In this document: one piece after another, positions 53,341 to 64,000 of the stretch
Layout: every line of letters begins with the position of its first letter
Numbering within the stretch: position 1 is the stretch's first letter
Assembly (NCBI GenBank): GCA_030620095.1
Contig: JAUTXW010000065.1
Coordinates: 92,743-156,742 of the forward strand
DNA length: 64,000 nt
Direction of reading: 5' to 3'
Source of the DNA: Kuschelorhynchus macadamiae
Lineage: Eukaryota; Arthropoda; Insecta; Coleoptera; Curculionidae
Notes under the pieces: generated by a model
Seen by the model: the letters and a program-made list of their open reading frames with translations, nothing else
Database searches by the model: none
What the model was told of the DNA's origin: nothing
Made by a program: the position numbers and the translations under genes

Positions 53341-54544
53341 AATAACCACCCCCTTCCCGGTAAGTATTGTATTGTATTTACACAATGGTTGTTATTTTTT
53401 GGACGATAACCAAAATTTCTAGACAAAATGTCACGAAATTTATAAAACAAAATTTGATTTTAATTTTAAAAAAATTGCTTGAGTAAGTACTACTGGTAGG
53501 CCTTAAGTTAACTTGTTGAAATTTAGTATAGGTCCTAAGCCCAGAACTGGTTTTTGCGCAATTTGTTCAACTAATAATATCAATTTGTATTTCTGATGAG
53601 TTAAACCCCAAAAAAATTTAAATTTAACTGACAAAATGTCTAAATATATATGAAACAACTGAAAATATAATATAACAATTTTGGTAACTTTAATTTTTAA
53701 TAACATTTAAAATATTTGCCTAATTGTTTCAATTATTATTTAAATTTAAAACGTATAGTATATTTCGTATTGCATAATCTTCCTAAGTTCCTGTGCTTAC
53801 ATACAAAAACACAAATTAGATATTCCAACTGCTATATTCTTAAGAATCCTCCATTTATTTCTCAAAGCAGGGATCTATAAACTCTTCAGATCAACTCTAT
53901 TGTTATAACCCTAGAATAACAATTTAATATAATTTAATAAAGTAAATTAAAATCAATGTCAAACCATAAGTACAAGGTATCAATATGAAAAGTTCCCACC
54001 CTGAATAAATTAGACAGTTTTCTCAAGTATTTCCACTCCCCTTAAGCTCAACCCCCTAGCGAGGGCCAGGTCAACCTCTAAAATATTTAAAAAAAGAGAA
54101 ATAGTTTGGGTAGGTGGGGTACCTCATTTGAAAGCTAATTGAATTACCTTTTTGATAATACCCTTGATATGCTCAGATAAATAATTTTCGAAATATTGCT
54201 GTATTTTGTAAGTATTGTATCTACACAATGGTTGTGATTTTTTTGACGATATTCAAAATTTCTCGACAAAATGTCACGAAGTTTACAAAAGAAATTCAAT
54301 TTTGATTTTAAAAAAGTTGCCTGGGCAAATATTCCTGGAGGCCCTAAGTTAACTTGCTGACATTTAGTGTGGGTCCCATACCCAGAACTGGTTTTTCCCG
54401 TAACTAATTATTAATAATCCCAATTTGGATTTCAGATTGAATCCCAAAAAAAATTAAATTCAACTAACAAAAAATGTATCTAGCATAGTTTAACGATTTG
54501 AAAATAATTTGTTTTATCGTTTATTAGTTCAATTTTATTTTATC

Positions 54545-55025
54545 TAGCTATCTATTATGGTTTACACACTTCAGGAAAGAGCTGAAATAACTTTCATCTA
54601 AGGAGAAGTTGGAAAAAGCGCAAGAAGAGCGGCAATACTTTTTAATGGAAGGAACCCGAATCGTGAAGTCAGATTTTTCCCAAGTGGCTTAGTGACAACT
54701 AAAAGAAGAGTGAATCAGTAAGTACTACAGAAAGCAGTCCAAATTAAGGTTTTAGGTATCATTGTCGCCAAACTTACCACAAGAATACATGCATTAGATT
54801 GTCAGACGCGAATTTCACACGAAACTGAGAGAAATTTTACAGGAACTTCATGAAGGTGAGTTTGACAGAAGAATAGAATTTTGCGAAATTAGGTCTGATC
54901 TCATTAACACAGCTTCAAATGTATTACAAAATATTTGCTTCAGCGATAAGTGCACATTTTTATTAAATAGAAATTCGCAAATTGTGAACATTTGGGACGG
55001 TATTCTGGGAAACTCCAAATAACAT
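54545..55025 (+). pseudogene. Mariner-type (DUF4817) transposase N-terminal relic
   Basis: The plus strand reads HTLQERAEITFI then GEVGKSARRAAILFNGRNP (the DUF4817-like helix-turn-helix). Further on come FDRRIEFCEIRSDLIN and the first catalytic Asp in NICFSDKCTFLLN, ending IVNIWDGILGN. The rest of the catalytic domain is missing. Stops and shifts interrupt it. It forms part of the left arm of the inverted repeat. Confidence 0.72.
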
Positions 55026-55554
55026 AAAGAGTTTTGAAATTTGGCACACTTAATTTGGATTTTCGTTTTTATCTCGGAAACTCCAATAAAAATATAGTCA
55101 TACAATAAAATAAAGCTTATAAAATTTAACACAAAACTGATTCAATGTTTTATTTCGTAACCATAAAGCACGGACCATGTGCATCAAGAAAAGTCGGGAT
55201 TTATCGAAAAATAAAAAGATTATCGAAAATTATTTTCAACTCAAAAAAAATTATGGCTGTGATTAACATTCAATGACTTTTGTTTTTTAGTTCAATCGAA
55301 TAGTTTTTCACATTTCTATTTTTTGCAATTTTCTGGAATACTATTTAGTCTTCACACGCTTTTTTCTAATAACTAAAGTTAAACAAATCGATCAAACGAA
55401 ACTTTTTATCTAAAACTTTCTCGTATCTTTAAAAATTAAGTTTTCGGATAGATTTGGTTAGATTAGGTTAGTTTTTCGCACTTTTAAATAACTTTTTTTG
55501 AAAAATGTTTGGTAATGGTAAAACGAAAAAGGTTATAGCAGTATAAATAAAAAA

Positions 55555-55760
55555 TTCTATTCTTCTGTCGAAATCATCTTCATGAACTTCGTGGTAAATT
55601 TCTCTATTGTGTGTATCGTTGTGGTGAGTTCCGCAACAATGTTTAACGTGCCTGACTTCACAATTCGGATTCCTTTCACTAGAAACGAATGCCGCTCTTT
55701 TTGCACTTTTCCAACTTCCCTGTAGATGAAAGTTATTTCAGCTGTTTCCTGAATAGTGTA
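55555..55760 (-). pseudogene. Inverted partial copy of the DUF4817-type transposase
   Basis: On the minus strand, ETAEITFIYREVGKVQK and then a FTTKFMKMISTEE-type shifted version of the HEDDFDRRIEF region repeat the N-terminal part found at 54545-54870. It confirms that the inverted repeat includes coding sequence. Confidence 0.65.
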
Positions 55761-57300
55761 AAGTATAATTTTAATACTATCACTGAAAAGATCAACAGAT
55801 AAAAATTAACTAATAAACGATTAAGCAAATTATTTTTAAATATTTAACTTACTTAGTACTTTTTTTGTCCCTTGAATTTATTTTTTTTTTGAGATTATTA
55901 ATAACCTTATTAATAACAAGTTGAGGGACAAACCAGTTCTGGGCATGGGACCTATACCAAATTCAAGTAAGTTAACTTAGGTCCTACAAGGAATATTTGC
56001 CCAAGCAACTTTTTTAAAATCAAAATTGAATTTTGTTTAAATTTTTTATAAACATCGTGACATTTGGTCGATAAATTTTGGATATCGTCAAAAAAATCAC
56101 AATCACTGTATAAATATAATATTTACAAAATACAGCAATATTTTGAAAACTACTTATCGGAGCATATCAGGGGTACCATCGAAAAAGTAACTAAATTAGC
56201 TTTTAAATAAGGTGCTACCTAACCCCTACCTGCCTAAATTTTTTCTCCGCTTATTTAATATTTTAGAGGTTGACCTTGCCCTCGTTAGGGGGTTTACCGA
56301 GAGAAGGAGGTGTGGAAATACTTGATAAAAGTGTCTAAGTGAAATTAACGCCTTGTATGGTTTGACATTGATTTTAAGTTAATTTATTACTAAAAAATTG
56401 TCATTCCTGGATTATAACAATGGTGTTGATTTCAAGAGTTTATAGACCCTTGCTTTGAGAAAAAAATGAAGGATTCCTAAAAATATGCCAGTTGGAATAT
56501 CTGATTTCTGTTTTTGCGGGGAAGGACAGCAGCTTAGCAATATTATGCGATATGACATATACTATACGTCTTAAATTTGAATAATAATTACAACAAGTAG
56601 CCAAATATTTTAAATACTATTAAACATGAAAATAAAAAAAGATGATATATATTTGTCGTGAATACTTCATATAATATTTCAATTATTTCTTATTAAGAGT
56701 TATCTAGTGATAATATAGGAAAGCATGATTAATTCGAGGTGAGCTCTAGGGACAGGGAGCTGAAATATATCACAATCTTTGGATTTTCGTTCCTATCTTG
56801 GTTGTTGGTCCTAGTAAAAATATAGTTATATATTAAAATAAAGCTTATAAATTTTTCTCCAAAACTGATTCTATGATATATTACGTAACCATAAAGCGCG
56901 AGCCAAGAAAATTCGGGACTTATCAAAAAAAATAAAAAGACTATCGAAAATTATATTTATCCTCAAGGAAGCGAGGTAGAAAAAAAACAGATTGCAGGTT
57001 CGGGTTCAGCGGGTGGTTAGTACCCACCTACTGACTGGTACCTGGTACTTTTTTTTATTTTTTTTTTCTAATAACCAGAGTTAAATAATTCGATGAAACG
57101 TTGTTGTGGTGATTTCCACGACAATGGTAACTAAAACCGCGGGCTTTAGGTTAGGTTAGATTTTCGCACTTTTTAATAATAACTCGATGAAATGAAATTT
57201 TTTTATTTGAAACTTTGTATCTTTAAAAATTAAAAATTGGAATTTTTTTTGAAAGATTTTTAGTAATGGTAAAACGAAAAAAGATTATATTACTAAAAAT

Positions 57301-58700
57301 TTAGTGGTGGACGTGTTGCAAACATACAGGATTAAATATTTTAGATACAGTGGGGCAGTTGCGGGATAAAATCTAAATTTTTATTTTTGAGTTGTATCTG
57401 CCAAACGAAAAATCTTAAACTACATTTCTGTTTGTTTTTTCTGAAAGTAGTATTCAAAGGCTACAAAAAAATTGTAATTTTTTTCATAAAAACAGTTGGG
57501 TTTTAATTTAAAATTGGCCTCAAACTCTTGCTTAAGGGCGTTTTTCGAGGAGCTCAGTCAATTTTTCATACCTTTGGAAGCATAGAAGCAATATATTTCG
57601 AAATATTGACTTTTTGGAGTAATTTTCCCGTATGCCATGTATAGTAGTGACGCAGTTAAATTGAAATATTAAATTCCGTATAAACCTGATGATTCTGGAA
57701 AAGGGCGAAACATAAATGTATCATTATGCTTTTCGACAAATAATAGTATTTTAATCCACTAATAATCTCTTTTGTTGACATATGTCAACTAGTTTGAGAG
57801 TAATCGTGGGTTAAATGTCCTATTTATGAGATTTATGAATAGCCGCCGTCTTGAAATGGATCATTAGTAATATTAAATCATTGGCGAGAATTAATGTTGA
57901 CGAGACCTTTAAAATAATCACTTGGCTCTCTTTCTATTTAAAAAAAACGTATTTTCAATGTGGCTGCTATTTTAAAAACTATAACTGTCATTTTCATATT
58001 ATAAAGTAGTATTTGGTAACTTATTAAACATCTCCAAATTTTGTTGGAATATCTCTATTGGTTCAAAAGAGGGAGGACTTTATACCTCCTAACTATATGG
58101 CTGCATATTTGCTAGGATTAAGAGTGAAATGCTTCAGGCCATTGCCTCTAAAGTGCACTTCGGATTTATCAGAACTTTCGTACAATTCATTGCTAGACAC
58201 GTCTAAGTAAGTGTGCCGAGATTCAAAAATGTTGGAATTATTTTTAGGCTAGGGTCTTTGCTGCTCTTCGGTGACCCATGTTACTTTCAAAGAGATACTG
58301 GAGTGTATTGGTTGTCGCCCGTTGAATTTAATAATCGTTTTCCTATTGATTTTAAATACATAAAGATTCAAATCGAGTATACAATACTTCTGAAAGAATT
58401 ATAGCCGATTTAAATAAAATATGCCAATATGATTGCAGGTAAATATGTGAATTTACTTCTTAGAACTAAGTTCTTATTTATTCAAATTAATTTGAGTAGT
58501 CTAGACCAAATATGGGCAAATACATATTGATATATTTATTTCCACCAGGAGATTTTGTCTGTGCGTAATTTAGTCAGTAGGTGTCTACTAAAAACATACC
58601 TAACGCCGTGCAGCTACGCAATGCCGTGTGAGAGAAAAAAATTAACAGATATCAAAAAAGAATAATACCTTTTTAGGATACAGAGCGGACACCGACGACG
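57301..58700. other. No supportable gene
   Basis: Frames are short. Apart from the hammerhead-like motif at 57686-57721, I recognise nothing. Confidence 0.45.
57686..57721 (+). ncRNA. Degenerate hammerhead-like motif
   Basis: CTGATGA (57686-57692), TTCTGGAAAAGGGC, GAAAC (57707-57711), then ATAAATGTA, which allows a short ACAT/ATGT stem III. Stem II is weak and no stem I pairing is seen. Confidence 0.3.
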
Positions 58701-58810
58701 GATTGTGAAGCAAAAACAAAGACCGATTTTACTCCGAATAGACTATTTAACAAATGAAAAATGAAAGACCCCGTATATGGATCCCAACTTTAGCGTCTTC
58801 TAAAAGAATT

Positions 58811-58862
58811 GGGATATCTCGAGAGATTTCTCTGGAGTTCAACTCATGTCATCATCAGTGTT
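58811..58862 (-). ncRNA. Degenerate hammerhead-like motif
   Basis: The minus strand reads CACTGATGATGAC, a GAGT-TGA-ACTC stem, then GAGAAATCTCTCGAGAT, which can form an ATCTC/GAGAT stem III. No stem I is apparent. A GC-rich tract (GGCGGCGCGCGCGG) adjoins it. Confidence 0.3.
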
Positions 58863-59268
58863 CTCAGGCGGCGCGCGCGGTCTCCTACCTACTATTAGCA
58901 ATCCTATTTGTCTCTAAAGCAGAACTTTGTATTGCGTTTTAGTATCCAATAGTTAATGCATTTTTTAAGTGCTCTAGTATATTATAGAGATATTAGAATT
59001 GGCTTAATTTAATAATATTATTAAAAGAACTCCTAAATTTTGTAACTTGCGAGAATATGTTTCTTCAAAAAAGTAATTAGAAAACCAGTCGTGGAATTGG
59101 TCGAACAGCTATTTGTAGTATGAATTTCAATACACACATTTTTTTAAATTATTTTTATTAGACATGTTTAATAATTTTATAAAATATTTAAAGAAAAACT
59201 ATTTTATAAAAATATTCCTGGAGGCATTTTTTAAATTTATCTGGCAATTATTTTATTTTTGTACTTAC

Positions 59269-59423
59269 TGTAGACTTTAAGTTGATCGAGAGGTGGCAGT
59301 GAGGTGGTTTTTTGTATCTGATTGTTCTTTCCGTTTCTTACAGTAGTTGTCGTTAATCTTTGTCGTTTAATAGGAGGTACAATTCTGGCATGTCCAACAG
59401 GGAAGGCCGTGGATGCGTAATAG
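59269..59423 (-). CDS. Internal exon of an unrecognised gene, possibly the BCL11-like gene
   Basis: On the minus strand a 155-bp open segment follows TATTATTTTCAG and ends TACA before GTAAGTAC, a near-ideal acceptor and donor. It encodes YYASTAFPVGHARIVPPIKR, then QRLTTTTVRNGKN and LPPLDQLKVY, a basic, polar, probably disordered segment. It starts with one base completing a codon and ends with one base of the next, exactly the phase needed to join the exon at 38410-38535 on the same strand. That join would put it upstream of the first zinc finger of the BCL11-like protein across a 20.7-kb intron. I do not recognise the sequence itself, and it could belong to a separate gene. Confidence 0.6.
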
Positions 59424-59429
59424 CTGAAA

Positions 59430-59812
59430 ATAATATATATGCTAAAATTTTTGTAATCTATATGTCGATTTTTAAAGAATATCATAAGTATACCGGGTGA
59501 CAATGAAGTCATTATGCAGAACCCTGTTCCATTACTACTCTAGATGGAGTTTTAAAATTTTGGTGAGGTATATGTTTGATAAAGATACACGATTCCTATA
59601 AAAAAAAATTTTTTCTATAAAAAAATACCTCTATTATAAATTTGGCTTATGCGGCCAAAGCGTAAAAATTATAAATTTATTAATATGAACGGAACCTAAA
59701 AAAGATGTCATATTTGACGTCCAGTCAGGAACCCCGTGCCATAAGATTAGAATAATTGGCAGGATCAACAATGGTTGTGATACTGGTGGGGTGGAATATG
59801 TACACAAGCTCT
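59430..59812. other. Non-coding
   Basis: I see nothing recognisable. Confidence 0.45.
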
Positions 59813-59813
59813 A

Positions 59814-59889
59814 ACGAATTTGCTTATCAGTGGTACGTTAGAGCAATGGGCTAGAAAACTAGACGTGTGGGTTCGATTCCAGCTCGTAC
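59814..59889 (+). other. tRNA-like sequence (tRNA pseudogene or SINE head)
   Basis: TATCAGTGGTACGTTAGAGC resembles a Pol III A box and GGTTCGATTCC is a good B box, with normal spacing. Outer bases ACGA and TCGT can pair as part of an acceptor stem. The T stem has mismatches and the anticodon arm does not fold well, so a functional tRNA is unlikely. Confidence 0.4.
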
Positions 59890-60499
59890 TATAATTTGTA
59901 TTACTGTTGATCAATGTAATTTGTTTTCAAAATGGCGGCGTAAGATCAATTTTTTGAAAATTCAAGATGGCGCCTTATTGGCGGCATATTATGATTCTTG
60001 GTGATATGACTTAATTGATTATTAACAATGGATAGGTGCTGACTTATGTAAGATGTACTAGGTTGAAAATTGATTTTTCAATTCGTGAAATGGATCTAAA
60101 CTTTTATTCTAGAATTTTCTATTTTTAACCTTACTTTTCTCCCAAATTTTTAATGGAAGCTGTCACATGTTAAAGTACTGTTCTGTAAGCTTATCTCAAG
60201 AAATATCGCCCTTCACTATCATTCTATTAATATAAGAACACAAAAATAAAACAAATTTATGAATAAGCTAATTATTACTCTTCAAGTTGTGTACCCTACT
60301 TTTCAATGAATTTTTTTAAATGCTAGTAATATTCTCGCAACGTCGCTATTACCGTCCAATGCAAACAATAAAAAATGTCAACAGGGTAACGTCATAACGT
60401 ACAACTGTGCGTTATTATAGCCTTGTTATTCTTTACGCACAATTGTGCATAAAAATGGTTTAACTTATTGATTATCTTATTCGCATGTCTAGTTGACCT

Positions 60500-61000
60500 A
60501 TCCTTTGAAATATCTTCATAGAAAAATCTAAAGGTGTTAGGCCCGGAGACCTCGCAGGTCATCGGATCGATCCGTTCATACCCAACCAGTTTTCATCACA
60601 ACTATGACTTAAATAATTAGTCAAAACTCTTGCAGTATGAGGCGGGGCGCCATCTTGCTGAAAAATGATACTGCCGTTTATGAGAAAATTCTGTACACGT
60701 GGAATAATTTGATTTTGTAAGAAATCTAAATATATCTCTGCATTCAAGGATTTTCAAAATAGAATTGGTCCAATAATATTTACCCTAATAACATCTAGCC
60801 TGATATTTAGGCGCAGTCTTTCACCAGTCGTTGATTCTCTTTTGCCCAAAAACGTGTATAATTTCTGTTGAACAGTCCCACATTGGTAAATCGAGATTCA
60901 TCTGTATAAATAATTATATGGTGAAATGTGGGATTTTCATGAAGGGTAACCAAAAACCAGTTGCAGTCTTCTGCATCTTCTCAAAAAATCATTTTCCCAC
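60500..61000 (-). pseudogene. Mariner/Tc1-type transposase relic
   Basis: The minus strand reads HHIIIYTDESRFTNVGLFN (first catalytic Asp, about 60920-60865), FWAKENQRL, then MNAEIYLDFLQNQIIPRVQ and IIFQQDGAPPHTAR (second Asp, about 60660-60630). Next comes ENWLGMNGSIR, a TGA, then PARSPGLTPLDFS, where Gly replaces the expected third catalytic Asp. Other stops lie between the blocks. It is a dead element of a different mariner-type family from that at 28.9 kb. Confidence 0.78.
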
Positions 61001-61925
61001 AGATGATGATGCGCTTGATACTTAAACGAACATGTTTTTTTGAGATTGAGCCTTGCATTTTCTCGATTCACAGCACATAGTACTTACAATTCTCTCCCTG
61101 ATGCTGTTCGATCATAATGAATGTATGCAGGTACAGCAATTTCGCCTTCTTCACTTACAATAAAACGTACATTATTGTAATTTGCATCCTCGAAGTGCTG
61201 TTAAAGCCAATGAAAATAAGAGCTTGATGGAGATTCAAGATCAGGATACGGTTTTGCAGCAAATCAAGAATGTTTCCTATATTCTCTGTAAATAAGTAAC
61301 ATACCAAGTTCGTGCTCTCGTAGAAAAAAATTAATAATTAGTTAGTATTTACAGAAATAATAACGTCTAGTTCTCAAATCATTTAAAGTAGTAATTGTTT
61401 TATTTCTTAAATTTACACTAAAGAACTTTTATTTTTAGTATGTAATGGTTTTGTAATGACTGAAAATTTTTTTATTACTTCACTATTATATATAATTACT
61501 GAAAAGTAAGACCTCAGTTTAATGGAACAGTCGTACAACGTAGCCAGCATTTTTTTTTATTAAACATATTTATTTAAACTAAACTTATTAAGTAATAATT
61601 AAAATAGTTTGTAATTATGTAATTTTAGTATAATAATAATTAAAACTTACATATTTGTTTTAATATAAATTTATAGTAAAATAAAATAAACAGTTAATAT
61701 ATTGTCGATTATGCCATTCAAATAACTTTTGCCAATTGCGGAAAAATAAATACGTGTGCCTAAAAATGTCCTAAAACATGTTCTCAAAACGTCGTTTATG
61801 AGTGCGTGGGCACAGCATAATTGTGGCGAAACCTCCCGGTTGTTTCAGTAAGACAACCTGGTTTATATTGTATACCTACAGCAGCTCCAAGCAGACGCGC
61901 TCACTATATATCCTTACTTCTAGGG
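61001..61925. other. Non-coding; upstream part possibly transposon-derived
   Basis: The first few hundred bases may continue the mariner relic upstream of its catalytic domain, but no clear motif remains. Confidence 0.35.
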
Positions 61926-61929
61926 ACTG

Positions 61930-62180
61930 CTGACCGCATCTGTTTCATTCCGAGATTTTTACAGATCTTTGCATTTCCGTCTCTGGACACCGAAAACCAT
62001 GTTGTCCCATTTCCCTCGGTTTGTCGGTCTGTGCGCCTGTACGTAGCATAGCTCAAAAACTATTTATCCGATTGACTTCAAAATTTGGTCAAAACTCGAG
62101 GGTCATAAGGGGATGAATTGTTTATATTTTGGTAAAAATCTAATATGGCGGAACAAAATAACGGTGCCACAAAAAAAATC
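61930..62180 (+). repeat. Unit of the dispersed GTCTGT repeat family
   Basis: CCGAGATTTTTACAGATCTT, ACCGAAAACCATGTTGTCCC, GTCGGTCTGTGCGCC, GTAGCATAGCTCAAAAAC and AATATGGCGGAACAAAATAA occur in the same order as in the units at 24.6 kb. Confidence 0.7.
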
Positions 62181-64000
62181 ATTATTAAGAAACTACTTAC
62201 CAAATAGACTTACCAGATTGTCCCCATGTTTTACATATTGCAAAAACAGACCTCTAAAATCAAGCTAATTTTGCCTTGTTTGTGTAAAAATTTTTTACTG
62301 TGACACTTTTAGGAAGTATTTATACAACAAGTCAGTATTTAAGTAACGACGTTTGGGGTACTATTATTTAGAAATTAAAAAGTCTCGTATTTAAAATTGT
62401 AGGCTAGACCCTCAGCTGTAACTTTTAAAGTCACGTCTTTCCTAATTAATTTATTGTTTTTTCTTTGGTTCTTATTTTCCCTTGATTTAGTATGTTCTTT
62501 ATAACATTTACCAAATCAATTTTGGTCAAGAAACGCGCATCATTAAATGGGTTAAGACTCTATAATAAGAGAGCTCTGCTATGCAGATAACATGATATCA
62601 GATTGCAAAAATACAAAAAAATTAGTACCTTAAATATATAATTATAATTGCAAATATAATATGCGTTTTGATATGTGTATGACATCTCCAAAACCAATAT
62701 TTAAGCGTTGAAATATGTGGTTCAGTATTATAGAGAAATATTTTAAACTTAAAATCAAAGAACAGTTTTGTTATTTGTAAAATGTTATAGTTTTTTAAAT
62801 GTGTACAGTGTGCTGGTCAGATACATCAAGTAAGTTTTATGAGAAGTATCTACCTAGCGAATACTAGTGCTTGTGGAATAAACTCAAACAAAAAAAACAT
62901 GCATTAATATTCTATTAGAGAATCTTGGTAGTTTCAAATTAAATTCCTTTTAGAAATCTCGCACGACAATGCTACTATGTAAAATCAAGAGGAAAACGGC
63001 TTTAACTTTATGCATTTAACATTTTTACGACCATTTGTAATAGGAATATTAATTATAGCGTCATGCATACTTTCCAAACATTTATATTTTTCGTGTGCTT
63101 AATTATAATTATAATTAAAATTATAAATAAAATTTAATTTTAAACTTGTTTTTCAAATATCTGAAGTGTATGAAAAGGTGTTCATTAGTTTAGTTATTTA
63201 CACTTAACGCATCACCGGAACAAGAACTTTAAAAGCGTACTATTCCAAACTTTCTTTCAGTAATATTCATTAACGCTTTGGTAACTCAGGCATCGCCTAG
63301 TTGACAGAACTTTTAAATTATTCATCAGAATATTTCTTAAAGAACAATAAAAGTTTAATGAGTCATTTAGCCATTCGCGGCAGAAGTTTACTAAGTTTGA
63401 TCAGTTTTCATACAATACAAATAGAAAATTCTACAACTACGATTCTGGTAGAAGGAAGCATTTTAAGCTCTAGAGGCAGATCTGATAGTTTTCAAAATCG
63501 CAACTTATAATGTCGAAATATAACATTTCGTATTCTACTGTTTAAACTTGCAAGTATAATGTTTTATGTATATTATTTTTACATTTTAATGTTTTTTTTT
63601 GGTATTTCAACAATTTATAATAATATTAGAAATAAAATCAATATCATTATCACAATTAAACATCAACCAACAGCCACCTAGATAACTACATTAAAGCTAT
63701 CATTTAAAATTGTACATATTTAAACTTTTATCTACGCGCACCAGTTACCATGTAAGTTTTCAATTTTCTAGAACCGCCCAGTAATTTTTCATATATCCGA
63801 AAAACAAGAAACAAAACTATTACTATTATTACTTATATTGCTACGAAAGCTAATGGAAAGTAGAAAAGAGTGAACTGTAATTTACAATAATTACATTTAT
63901 AAAATTATTTTCCCTCGCCATTCACCATTACGAATTTTATTCATTTTTACTATTTCAAAATAAATTTTAACCTACATGTGCATGTATGATTTTTGGTGTA
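62181..64000. other. Non-coding, AT-rich
   Basis: No gene or recognisable element is visible. A 69-codon frame at 63301-63510 starts at a non-ATG codon and has no support. Confidence 0.5.

Larger units (their letters stand above)
53340..57300. mobile_element. Compound inverted-repeat cluster of a DUF4817-type mariner family
   Basis: Left arm 53690-54875 and right arm 55545-56625 are inverted copies over about 1.1 kb. Paired landmarks are TAGATATTCCAACTG/CAGTTGGAATATCTG, CCCAGAACTGGTTTTT/AACCAGTTCTGGG, and the transposase-coding text itself. A partial direct copy of the arm lies at 53340-53690. The spacer 55050-55530 is repeated in direct orientation at 56750-57290 (AAATATAGTTATA..AATAAAGCTTATAAA and GTAATGGTAAAACGAAAAA). 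Several insertions or rearranged copies of one family are stacked here. The outer ends of a single parent element cannot be fixed by eye. Confidence 0.7.

Overview
The window is strongly AT-rich animal DNA and looks like an insect nuclear genome. The evidence is an errantivirus-type (gypsy-family) retroelement, several mariner/pogo-type transposases, hAT and TTAA-target MITEs, Penelope-like fragments, and two exons of a BCL11-type zinc-finger gene. A beetle is plausible but cannot be shown from the sequence alone. Most of the 64 kb is intron or intergenic DNA filled with decayed mobile elements. Only three stretches look like host protein-coding exons, plus one long intronless ORF.

Layout. 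1-6.4 kb: no gene; a hAT-type MITE (2.2 kb), degenerate tandem repeats (2.85-3.6 kb), a tandem array carrying an 18-bp CAGCTG palindrome (4.17-4.73 kb), and the 3' end of a Penelope-like element (PLE) with a hammerhead-like motif (4.8-5.06 kb). 6.4-13.25 kb: a degenerate LTR retroelement with gag, pol and env, interrupted between pol and env by a 434-bp TTAA-flanked MITE; a second hAT MITE sits just 3' of it. 14-15.3 kb: an unrecognised pseudogene. 15.88-16.13 kb: a near-perfect hairpin (two 90-bp arms) with hammerhead-like motifs on both strands and a 15-bp target duplication. 18.46-19.3 kb: a LINE reverse-transcriptase fragment. 21.56-23.63 kb: an intact 690-codon ORF with one predicted membrane segment. 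24.6-26.5 kb: a dispersed GTCTGTCTGT-containing repeat family. 27.64-30.7 kb: a mariner-like element with terminal inverted repeats of about 0.85-1 kb.

32.95-38.54 kb (minus strand): two consecutive zinc-finger exons of a BCL11-like gene, separated by a 5.3-kb intron holding another mariner relic and a long (AT)n tract. 38.55-44.53 kb: what looks like one original (AT)n array split by a 4.6-kb transposon with a KRBA2/Ginger-like integrase and by a PLE fragment. 49.3 kb: a second short copy of the hammerhead hairpin family. 51-52 kb: a pogo-like pseudogene. 53.3-57.3 kb: a compound inverted repeat built from a DUF4817-type mariner family. 59.27-59.42 kb (minus): a well-bounded exon that is phase-compatible with the BCL11-like exon at 38.5 kb. 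60.5-61.0 kb: another mariner-type pseudogene. The rest has no gene that I can support.

The most interesting theme is a set of short Penelope-derived retrocopies. Each begins with an inverted copy of its own 3' sequence and carries a hammerhead-ribozyme-like core (CTGANGA, stem-loop, GAAAC...GTC, then a strand pairing back to the bases before the core). The best example forms a perfect palindrome with 90-bp arms, so transcripts of either strand would contain the motif.
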